The notes beneath the pieces were generated by a model, which saw only the letters and a program-made list of their open reading frames with translations, made no database searches and was not told the DNA's origin. From the NCBI GenBank assembly GCA_023974075.1, contig CM043789.1, forward strand, positions 43,511,771 to 43,575,770: a stretch of DNA of 64,000 nucleotides, in the 5' to 3' direction. Positions within the stretch are counted from its first letter, which is position 1; each line of letters opens with the position of its first letter. A program made the position numbers and the translations under genes. This document shows positions 1 to 12,300 of this stretch, piece after piece. This DNA comes from Chaenocephalus aceratus. Taxonomy: Eukaryota; Chordata; Actinopteri; Perciformes; Channichthyidae.

Positions 1-345
1 GTACTGCTCACAACTTTAAAAAACTGCTCAATTACACACATTATGTAAAAACCATGTCTCCTCAGTGAAAGCTAAAACATGTAGCCGTGATTTTTCCACT
101 TTCCATTCATTGTTCTTTTTCAAGCAACGAAATGAAACGAAATTCACGACTTGTTTTTTAAAGCCTTTGGTGTTTGTGAGATTAATTATAAAAGCACCAT
201 TCTCTCTCAACTTACAGATAGAGCTATATATTATCAGTGTTTTGATTGTTAGGGACAGAAAATTGAGTACACATGACACCATTACACAGTACAGGGAAAA
301 ACAACAACAACAGCATCAGGGTGTGCATGTTGGTCTTAAGACGTC
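1..345 (-). other. mybl2: mybl2 3' untranslated region (partial)
   Basis: Sequence downstream of the mybl2 stop at 346-348 on the minus strand. I see no AATAAA on that strand here, so the poly(A) site probably lies left of the window. No other coding signal is convincing. Confidence 0.5.
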
Positions 346-3300
346 TCAGGACAGAATAAGAGCCCGGTTGGTGGAGTGGGATTTTAACGAGCGGAGGTAA
401 CATCTCGCTTTCTCCGTCATGAAGAGCTGGTCTTTAGTTTTCCCACAAACCACCGTCTCCCATTCTTTAGACATCTGGAACGAGAGGGGGAGAGCCGTGT
501 TAACATGGCTTCTATTAATAAACACATTCATTAAAACAGAGGCCTGAACTACGAAGCAGGATTTTCGCTTAGCGGCTAACTTCAGGGTAAACTCGGGGTT
601 TCCGGTCCGACGAAGCTGGTTCTCTTTTTAGCGGGCTAGATCTCCATGGTAACTGATGCTGAGCGGCTAACCAGCCCCGGAGTAGGGTTGCCAGAAACTG
701 ACCATGATCAAAATCGATTATTCGGCAGCCCTGGCGAATAATAATCGATTATTCAACCGACCCCCCCCCTTTTACCTGCCGCTTTGTTCATCTTTAGTCG
801 CACCACGTGTGAGGGAGAGGGGGGGGGGGGGGTGGGGTCGGTGTGTAGCGTGCAGCAGCAGTCTGCTCTGCACGCAGGCTTCCTCCAAGTTTACAGTAAA
901 ACAAACTGGTGGTGTGACCAATGGCCATTTACAATTATTAATACTATTACTATTATTAGCATATATATATATATTTATATATATTTTGGTTGAAACTAAG
1001 CCAGAAAAAAAAAAAAAAAACGACATAAAAAAGAAAATATATATATATATATAAAAATAAAATCGATTTTTAAAAATAATATTTGATTATGGAGACTGTA
1101 GCGAATATTCGAATAATCGCTGGCATCCCTACTCGGGACCAGGTTAGGTTGCAGGCTAAGAGCTCAACTCAGTGAAAGCACCGCCTGCTGACCAATCAGA
1201 GCTCAGTGTGCGGAGTTTAAAGCGATCAAGTCATATCACAGGAGAAAGGAAATACAGAAAAACTGCCGTTGCAGGAAAGACGGCCGGCAAAAATCACCGA
1301 CTGTGTGAACGTGAACATTAATAGAATATCACCTCCATCTTCAGAGCAATCTGACTATTATAACATTAGCGTTAAGAAAGCTTACTTAAATATCTGCCAC
1401 AACATAAGTAACCGGATCAGAGTACATTAAGTACAGTCCGCGGCATATCACTTCATAATGTATCATATATCTCCTTATCTGAGTCAGCTGAGCCGTATCT
1501 GGCCGTGCAACACTCACAGCGTCACATACTGTATGCAGAAGTATTATTTTAACACATTACATTAAGTTGACGAAACACTCGAGACAAATGTAATTGAAGT
1601 CAGATCGTGTGTTAGACGGGCAGTGATATCATGAACCTGTTGATGTACGCATTCAAACACTTGTTCTGTTCCCAGCTGTATTCACCTTGCAGGTGCAGCT
1701 CTGTGGCTTTGATCCTGGATCAAGTGTTTAAGTCATGGATGTTTAAAGTTTAACTTCTTCATATGTCTAATATTAAAGTTCACTTTTCATTCAGGAAGTA
1801 TGACGCTGCGCTGTCAGTACGCTTCTCCATGTTTGTGATTGGTCAAATGTTGCTAGCCCCGCCCCTTTTATGTGAACGTGCACATAACTAGATCGGGCAA
1901 AACTGGTTTGAGGATTAGGTAAGCCGGGTAACTCAAACATATCCAGGTTATGTTGAACCGGCTTCGTCGTACAGGCCTCTGGTATCCCAAAAACAAACAT
2001 ATGTTGTTCGTCTTTCCTTCTGCTATTTATTATTCTACATTGCTTTGGTGTGAGTCGCTGAGTTTTGGAGGTTTGCTGCCAGTCTCTCTAACGGTTCGTC
2101 CACACGGCAGCGTCGCATTGTAGCTTGCCGCTTCTGGAGTGCGACCAACAACCAATCACATCCCGCCCCGGACACACAAGCATGCGGTTTGATTGGCTGG
2201 AGCGTGTACTGGCAGATGATTTGATTGGCTGGCGCTTTCGAAGCGAGCAACGGAACCACAATGCAGTTGGGCAAAGTGTGACGTCACTCCGTTCAAAGTG
2301 AAAGGGAAGCGTCTCCGTTGAAGCACGCGACGCTGCCGTGCGGACGGGCCGTAACACCATTGCACTAATAAATAACAATAATAATAAGTACTTTATTGAT
2401 CCCAATTTGGGAAATGTTGGCGTTGCAGCAGCATAAAGACATGGCATTGTACATTAGAGAAACTAAAAGACTACAAATAAACAATCCAAAGTGTAAACAT
2501 CTCAAATAGAAATAAAATAGCATTAAAAAAAAAAAGTACATACACCACAGAATATATTTCCTTTTCTCACTTTCGCTCCAAAATATATTTAATAATCCCA
2601 ACAGCAATGGGTTTTTTCCCCAGAAACCAGAACCCAGATTACACGAAGAACCATGCCGATGCCTTTATCAGAGGCAGGTAGAGCCGTGATGGGACGCAGG
2701 TTACCTTCTCAAAAAGCAGACGTCTGATTGTTAGAAAGAGAGAAAGTAAAACATGGACCTCCTGTCCTCTTATCTCGTGACTAATGTGTTAACTGGCAGC
2801 CGTTTGATTTGGTTTAATTGTTAAAGTGAAGCACTGGAGGATCTGAGTGTCCTTGCTGGTTGATAACACGAGAGACAGCCACTTAAATATGCTGGGGCAA
2901 GGTTATGTAAAGCCTTAATCATTAAAAGCTCTTTAAAATCAATTCTGAAAGAAGACTAACGGATATCATTCCGTCACTTTTTCGTGGACATGAAATCAGT
3001 CACTTACTGGAGCTGGAGGCGCGTTGCTGGGGAATATGTCGCTGTCACTGGGTCCCATCAAGAAGCCCTGATCCAAAATGCTGTCATGCTGCTTGCTGCA
3101 GAACGACGAGGAGCTGAGAGAAACTATCATGGGTTCTTCCTGTGGGCGGGAGGAGGAAAAGAATTAGGTTGAGTCAAATCTCCAAACAGGACTTTCAAAG
3201 GTCGCCTATTGCACTGTTTCTCATCAATATATCCCAGGTCTCAGATATTTACAGAGCCTGTCTCTGATTGGCTGAAACAGATTATCGCAGCATTACCCAT

Positions 3301-6300
3301 AATCCCCTCTGTTTCAGCCCTGTTTCCAAAGTGCTGATTCTCTGGGTGTTTCTCAATGTCGAGTAAAGCTGCTCCAGAGCCACTATTTCAAGCATGCTAC
3401 GTCATCGAGTGCCGCCGAAGGACTGTTCCAATGGCCAGCATACTTTGAATTCTACCGAGCCCGGCGTACTTCGTGGCGAGAAATTTCGAGGCTGCACATG
3501 AGTAGACTCTGTGGTCTTAAAATCCCCACAATGCTTTGCGCACGGACCAAATTCTCCAAATCTGTGGCGGAAAATGTAAGGCGGGGCTCTCATATGAAGC
3601 ACACCTGCACACTTGTTCCACCCTTCGTTTTCCGAAATGCCAGGAAGTATTCTTGCCTCGCTTCTGAAGCAAGAGGCTCGGTAGACATGTGCTACCAAGC
3701 AAGCGTACTCGACATTGAGAAACACCCTATGTCTGTTACTTTAGATGAAAATAAGGAGCCACTCCCCACGCCCCTCTGAGAGAGATTTGGTTAAAAAGAA
3801 CTCAATAGCCGCGTTCACACCAAGTGCTTCGCCGTACTTAGTCCCGCCAAACTCTTTAGTTCCTGGAACTGTCCTAGCAGATCGCGTTCACACTGGAATA
3901 AGTTCCCTGGGGGAGGATTACGCAAATTAAGCCGCTGACGTCACTTCTTCTTCTTCTTCTGCTTTGGGTTTACTGGCAGGCCGCAAAGAACTTCACGGCG
4001 TATACTGCCAACCGACTCCGGGTAAATCGGCAGAAGCGCCGACACCTCCTCATCTCCACCGCTCCAATGTTTTTTTTTGTGTCTCCATAAGTTAGTCTCT
4101 CTCCGTTGGTGCGCTGGGCTAATGCTAATGCTAATAATGCTAATGCGAGCAAAGAAAATGGCGGCTTCACAAAACTTTTCAGAGTTTTATGGGCCGTGGT
4201 TTGCAATCCGCCCAGCCAATCAGAAATTGGAACCTCTTCCTCCCCAGGAAAGCACCACCTCTCTAGCAGGGACTGAAAAGGGGGTGAAACGGTTCTCATG
4301 AACTAGGTTCTAGTTCCAGATCTTTTTGGTGTGAACATAAAATCCCAGGAACAGAGACGTGAAGAAGAGGGGACACATGTTGATGTAGAAGAGACGTGAA
4401 GAAGAGGGGACACATGTTGATGTAGAAGAGACGTGAAGAAGAGGGGACACATGTTGATGTAGAAGAGACGTGAAGAAGAGGGGACACATGTTGATGTAGA
4501 AGAGACGTGAAGAAGAGGGGACACATGTTGATGTAGAAGAGACGTGAAGAAGAGGGGACACATGTTGATGTAGAAGAGACGTGAAGAAGAGGGGACACAT
4601 GTTGATGTAGAAGAGACATGAAGAAGAGGGGACACATGTTGATGTAGAAGAGACATGAAGAAGAGGGGACACATGGTGATGTAGAAGAGACATGAAGAAG
4701 AGGGGACACATGTTGATGTAGAAGAGACATGAAGAAGAGGGGACACATGTTGATGTAGAAGAGACATGGAGAAGAGGGGACGCATGTTGATGTAGGAGAG
4801 ACATGAAGAAGACGGGACGCATGTTGATGTAGGAGAGACATGAAGAAGAGGGGACACATGGTGATGTAGAAGAGACATGAAGAAGAGGGGACACATGTTG
4901 ATGTAGAAGAGACATGGAGAAGAGGGGACACATGTTGATGAAGAAGAGACATGGAGAAGAGGGGACACATGTTGATGAAGAAGAGACATGAAGAAGAGAC
5001 GACACATGTTGATGTAGAAGAGACATGAAGAAGAGGGGACACATGTTGATGTAGAAGAGACATGAAGAAGAGGGGACACATGTTGATGTAGAAGAGACAT
5101 GAAGAAGAGGGGACACATGTTGATGTAGAAGAGACATGAAGAAGAGGGGACACATGCTGATGTAGAAGAGACCTTGATGTTGTGCCTGGCTTCCAGTTTG
5201 ATGGCCTTTCGTTTCGACACATGGCAGTCGACCACATCGAGAGCGAGGGATTTCCTCACTTTCTTCATAGGAGCCCGATGCTGGAAGGAAACAAACATCT
5301 GTGTTAATAACTTCAACAATATAAGGATGCTCGTGCAACAGATACGAGTTGTTACGATACGATTTGTCCTTGTGAGTGGACTTCGGGTCGTACCGTTGGA
5401 ATACGTTTCTCATCTGATCTAGTAGAACTATGCATAAATGCTTTGGTACACGGGTCAAAGTAGGTGTAAAGTACTCAAGCAGATTTAGCTACCATTGTTT
5501 TGCGTCTTTGCTCAGGAGGAGTGGATCTGGAGGACGCGAAGTCGACCCCAGCGTCTCTCAGGATCACTTCGTTGATGTCGTCTTCCAGGTTGGGAGTCTG
5601 AGGCTGAGACGGCAGAAAGACGGAGTTAATGATAAACCCATGAAAGGCGAACTGGATGGTTCGTCCCTCTCGGTCACAGACGCTCACCAGAGGCTGCAGA
5701 GGCCCGTATTTCTCCATGGCGTTTTTGAACGGCGTCGGCGTTCGTGGGGTCGTATACAGATCCAGCTTGTGGTTGGGCGTCACAAATCTACAGGGAAACA
5801 AGACGTCAACACAGAATTCAGAGCCGGTCTTTAATGCAATTCCTCTTTCAAATCTTACGAGGCATACATTTCAATAATAACAGTCACTTCAATTTCTTTG
5901 AGAATTAGTGCCAGACGATGGACAGTCTGTGCATTTCTCAAAGTTATTGAAGTGACTGTTTTTTTTGTATATATTGATTGTTGTGCTTTTATTTAGGTCT
6001 GAATGTGTGTATATGTATACATGTGTCTGTTGATTGTGTATATATAGGATATACAGATTTTTATAAATATTTATTTTTGTATTCGGGAAACGGTATTTCG
6101 ATCTCTCTCACTGTACACACAAACTGAGAGATTGACAATAAAGTTTACTTTGATTTTCCACATAATGACTACAGGCTGAAATATCTTTAACTAAAAGCTG
6201 TCTATACCCATTAACTGGCTTAGGCTGTAGCTTACTGGACACGACGACAGTACAAATACAAAAGGTATATTTTGATAAGCGCGGTTTAAGCGTGCCGTGT

Positions 6301-9300
6301 CGGGACCGTTTTTGGGTGCTTTTCCACTAGGCCCAGTTCCGGCCCGGGGCTACTTTTTCACCTTTTTTCTGGCCCGACAAAATCGTGGTTCTATCGGGGC
6401 CAACAAGCGGCCCAACAACCCGGCTGAGTATGCTAAACTAGAGAGAGAATCGCTGGCTAGGGAGCTACAACTACAACAAAATGAACATATTTGACCGTGA
6501 TTAAATTGTAATACACGTTTCTAAATGATGCCGAAGTAACAACATACTGATACCGGTTAGTAAAAACCATGAATTAATGCTTTGGCAAGTCTGCAGACAG
6601 ACGGCAGAGAAACACCTTTTAAAATGCGTGTTTTCTGAATGGAGATCGGCTAACGCAGTATATGCTCCGACCGTCCACACTCACAGCAACGGCCTACAGA
6701 CATAAATAAAGCAGCGACTGTATTCTCCATGACACAGGCAGTCTGTGGTTTGTACTTGTTTCACTTTTGTCTAGGGAGGCGTGTGGTGCAGTGGGTTGTC
6801 CGTTGGTGTTCGGATCAGGGGATCACAGGTTCAAACCCCACTGCAGTCAGCATGTCGTTGTGTCCCTGAGACACTTCACCCCACAGTATTGAGTTTGTAA
6901 GTCGCTTTGGATAAAAGCGTCTAACAAGTGACATGAAATGAAAAAAAAATGAAAATGTCTAGTTTCTGAACAGATATGAGGAGCTGTGAGCTCTGAGGGC
7001 TAACGGCTGATGTTGGTTTTGTGTTTCGCATTGAAGATGACGACACGGCTCTGCCTACACTGCGTTACTATAGTTACTGCCCCAACTACTAAACTGTCAT
7101 GGAGACGCAGCATAAAGTGAGCCTGGCCTAACGAGGCCTAGCCATACCGAGCGAGGCCGTGTAGTGGAAATGCGCCATAAGTACGGCAAAGTACTTGGTG
7201 TGAAAGAGGCTATTGGAGGTGTAGAATTCTCGGATATAACTATATTGCAGCCTGTGTGTGTAAGATGTGTAAACAGAACAGAGTGGAGAAAGACATTTCA
7301 GCGCTCTTGTTTAATACTGGACCAATAAATAAGATTTCTCTTAAACTAAACCATGTATTTTGCCTGAAACTGCAGCTATTGTAACCCCTTGCTGAGCACT
7401 CACACTGAGTTCTCCTTCTGGGTGAGGGGGGTCTTGTCTCTCTGCAGAGGGGTGGAGACGAGGGGTCTCTGGCTGCACACGGGCGTGGATGTGAGCGACG
7501 GATTCTCCAGGTCGTGAGAGTCCTGCTTGGTCCACATGTTGAGGAACTGGAACCACACGGGATAGCGGTTAACGGACCGGCTCATGAGTGTGGAGGGAAC
7601 TCTAATTCCCTTAAGAGAGACTGATAAATGATTCATGGCCAACGTTTGTTATATTTAATAAAGTAATAAAGAAAGTCTACATACAATTGAAATCGATCTG
7701 AAATGCAGGAACAGAGAACTTCACATTATAGAGTAGAGAAAACATCCAACCGGTCCCACTCATCAGTTCTCTAAACATCCCCACCATTAAACCCGTCCCC
7801 CTGTCCTTAACCCCGTGCCCTTCCTGAAATGTAAATCCTAAACATGTTTCTGTTAAACACATATAGGACTAAAAATACCATTTAAACGAATTAAAGGTCA
7901 ATCAGAGTATTAAAAATATGGCGCCGTGTCTTTTGCTCCGACCGGTTTGCAACTCACAAATTATGTATCACTTGTTTATAGACTTTCATTTGGTCTGAGG
8001 ACAGAGGGTCTGAGGACAGAGGGTCTAAGGACAGAGGGTCTAAGGACAGAGGGTCTGAGGACAGAAGGTCTGAGGACAGAGGGTGTGAGGAAGAGGGTCT
8101 AAGGACAGAGGGTCTAAGGACAGAAGGTCTGAGGACAGAGGGTCTGAGGATAGAGGGTCTGAGGACAGAGGGTCTGAGGACAGAGGGTCTAAGGACAGAG
8201 GGTCTGAGGACAGAGGGTCTGAGGACAGAGGGTCTAAGGACTGAGGGTCTAAGGACAGAGGATCTGAGGACAGAGGGTCTGAGGACAGAAGGTCTAAGGA
8301 CAGAGGGTCTAAGGACAGAGGGTCTGAGGACAGAGAGTCTAAGGACAGAGGGTCTGAGGACAGAGGGTCTAAGGACAGAAGGTCTAAGGACAGAGGGTCT
8401 GAGGACAGAGGGTCTGAGGACAGAGGGTCTGAGGACAGAAGGTTTGAGGACAGAGGGTCTGAGGACAGAGGGTCTAAGGACAGAGGGTCTAAGGACAGAG
8501 GGTCTAAGGACAGAGGGTCTGAGGACAGAAGGTCTGAGGACAGAAGGTCTGAGGACAGAGGGTCTAAGGACAGAGGGTCTAAGGACAGAGGGTCTGAGGA
8601 CAGAGGGTCTGAGGACAGAGGGTCTGAGGACAGAGGGTGTCATATTGTCATACTGATATTCTGTACAAACTGTGAAGGCTATATAAATAAACATTGATTG
8701 ATTATTTCTATTGTATTTATTTGCACTATTGTATCCGTGTTATCGTGTTGCACTAACGGAGGAGCCTGTGACCTCAGTAGCCGTGTACACGTGACAATAA
8801 AAGCCTTGAACCTTGAAATAAAACAATCTATACGATTTGATGAAATGAAACTTTGACACGACAATAAGCGGAACGTTTCTTCCAGCGGGTCCGATGCCTC
8901 ACCTGAGAGGGAGAGAAGGCCAGGATTTTGACCGGAGTGCTTTTGGGAGTCATGGAGTTGTTCCCGTCGGGGGACAAGGCGATGCGTCTGCGGCTCCTGT
9001 GGGTCAGGATGGAGGGCGGGGTCATCCCCCCCGGAGAGATGGGGATCAGCTCCCCTTTGCCGTTCTTACTCAGCTCCTGCAAGGCGCTGGCCTCCAGGCG
9101 AAACTGGTGCCGCTCGGGACTCGGACTGTCCACCGGGAGGTCGAAGGCTTCCAGGTTACACCAGCCGTCGATATCCTGAGAGAAGAGCGGACATTTCTAC
9201 ACGTTGGTTTGACTTCTATTCATCCTCAGCGTACAGGAAGATGGGACATTTGAGTAGTAGTGATGCATTGACAATTTGGTAAGAAATAACACATTTTGAT

Positions 9301-12300
9301 TATTTTAAAAACACAATATTAGAGGGACAAAATCATATGTGGTTTTTCTTTTTGGAAACTCACCCCGTCCACCATGTCCAGCACCTCCTTCAGGACGGGT
9401 CCGGTGGGAGACAGGAAGCCGGAGCTGTCCACCACCCAGCTGGTGCTGATCTCTCCTGGACTCTGAGCTTCACTCTTAGGACTCAGACTCGGAGACGACG
9501 GAGAAATCGCTGGTCCTGCTGCTGTGGAGACGACTTTAACGCAGACGGGCGTTTCCTGCAATAAAGGTAAACGTCTGTTTTTAGAGGGACATTGAGACAT
9601 GACAACAGTCGTCTAAGACAGACGTTGGATAAAAGCGGGTTCATGTAATGTATTTGTATGCCAAGATATCCCAACAGTGCTTCATTCAAAATTGTATTTT
9701 AACACATATATAGCCGTATTCAAAATGAAATGCTGCACTCGTCCATATTGCTATTTGGATTAATTGTGCTGCTCTATTGGGATACATTTAAGAAAACTGA
9801 TGGTAAAGTTCTGTGTGTGAACGTTTTTTAAATGTATGCAAGTTTCTTTGGATACAAGCGTCTAACAAGTGACATTGAGACATGACAACAGTAGTCTAAG
9901 ACAGACAGTCTAACCACCCATCCTTCTATTTAAAGGTCACCTATCAGGCTATTTGTAGGCAATAGCATACTGTAGGTCTCAGATATATAAAAAGATATTA
10001 AAAACATGTCTATGAAGTGTTTTGCTCAAACTACCAAACAGATCGTTCTAGCCATGCCTCACATCCCTCTATTTCACTTCCTGTTTCAAAAGTGCTGATT
10101 TGGGTATAAAGCTTTAGGAGGGCTCTGAGCTCATGCGGGACCCGGCAGCTACCGTCTAAACTAAATGCTGCCGTGATGAAACGCCATATCATGGATTATC
10201 AAGGCTCTGAAACAGTCTGGAGCTCAAAGGCTTTCTCTCTTGCCGGTTATACCACAAGGTGAGTTCCTTTCTACTTCCTGCTTCTTCACACACATGCTCT
10301 CCAGTACTGGTTAGCTCTGAGTGTTAGCCATGCTAATGTAAACACCGACCATATTACGTCCAAAACAGTCAGGCATTGTTTCTGATAGCAACCAGGCATG
10401 AAAATGGGTCAGGGGTGAAAAAGGTGAGAAGGATATTATCCCTCTAGGGGGGTCCGAGGGCATGCTCCCCCGGAAGAACATTTTGAATATTCGATATTTT
10501 AAAGCATCAATCTGATGCATTTTGAGATGCATTTTTTTTTTTGCCAACCTGGGGAGAGCTGGAGAAACTTAACTTCAGCCAAGAGTCAAAAATATTATGG
10601 CCTCCTTACTAAGTATTATAAGACATTTCATGCCAGCCTGTCACTGGGTCTAACATTTACAGTATATGAGGCACAATGTGGTAAGGGCTTAATGCAAATG
10701 CAGATGGTGTAACTTAACTTGTCTACTCTTCCATCATGACTGACAGCCAATACAATGTTATGTAATTCAGATTTTAATACATTTTATTGGCAAAGATAGC
10801 CTAAAACACACAATACAGTGGTTTCCAGCATTATCAAAACATTAAACACTTTTCAAGGGACAGTGATATATTATTTTAAATCTGTTAAGGTCAACATAGA
10901 AAAGGAACACAATCAATCTTGTTTTGTACAAAATACTGAATGAAAGGGAGAGGAAAGGGATGTCCTTGTGATACTGTAGTTACAGCTGAAACACTCCCTC
11001 CTGAGACTTAAGGACACAGTTCGTAATACTCTCAGAACCAGATCTCATTTTTTCTTCTTTGCCTGGACCACCAGTGTCTCCATGGCCCGCTTTCCCTGTT
11101 TTGCCACATGTCTCAGCCTCGCCCTTTTCTCTTCTTCAGCAGTCTGTTTCTTGGCCTGCTGAGCACTGCCAGATGCTTGGGAGCCATACTTGCTCTGTTG
11201 CTGCTGCTTTTCTTTCCGATTCATCTTCTGCTGGCGTTTGTATGTGGCTGCTGCAGAGTTGATGTTCTTGCATAGTGTTCTGTCCACCTCCCCGAACTTC
11301 ACATCCTCCCTTCTGAAGAGCTGCACGGCTGTCTTCCCCCTGGACTGCAGGGTGTACTTGACCGTCTGGATTGCATTCAATGTTGGTACATTCATGTTGC
11401 CACTCCTTTGGTCAATTACTTCATTCATCAAACTAAAAGAAGACTCAACCCTTGGTCCGTGAAAGATGGAGAGGCAATATTTAACCATCGCACTCGGGGA
11501 GGGGTACTTATCTGGCTTGTCAAAGACATGACCCCACCACTCAACGATGCTCTCTCCCTCCTTGAAACTGGGGGTGGTTAGGTCAACATTGAACCGCACA
11601 AATTCTCTCTGGATGTCCTGGTCTGCTGGCAAGAGGTGCCGCAGCATACCACTCAGCCTGCCAAGAAATGGATGAGAATTTGAAATCAGTTTAAGGACAT
11701 GAGGTAACAAAAATCCCAAAGTACCTGGTAATATGGCAAAAACTTTAAATGATATTCTTACCTCTTAAACTGGATGGTTGCCTGTGAGTGGCCTCTCAGA
11801 TGAGGGTCCAGAGCAGACAGGGCTGTCAGAGTCGGACTGGCCAAGGGGAGCTTCTTCTGGAGGCACACTGCAGTGGTGATGTAGGCTTTCCTGATGTCTG
11901 CTAGGAATGGCACCAACAGCTGACACAAAACACCAAAAACTGACCATTATTCCTCCTGAACGTGTCAGCCTCCTGTCCCACATAGACCTCATATGATCCT
12001 CTAGGACCATCTCCCTCAGAGCCCTGGGAGACAGCTGTGTAAGGGAAGTAATTAATGGGAGTAATACCTTAAGTGCCTTTCAAAAGACCCCAGGTTGCTT
12101 AACAAAAAAGGAAACACTCAACTGATAGCACAGACAACAGAAAAGTAAAAATAGGGATAAAATCAATATACTAATGTAGGCAGAGCGGGTGTGAGTTAAT
12201 TACCTGAGTAATGTGTTCGGCCTTCACGCAGCAAGCCATGAAGGCCAGGAACAGCTCAAGCTGCCGATCATGAAGTTTGTGAACCAATGTCTGGCTACCC

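Noticed and set aside
4296..5458. Three minus-strand frames of 313-382 codons
   Set aside because: They are the same minisatellite read in three frames, with mybl2 exon 13 and other sequence at the start.
6775..6860. tRNA gene
   Set aside because: A- and B-box-like words are present, but no cloverleaf closes; the tail and target duplication show a SINE.
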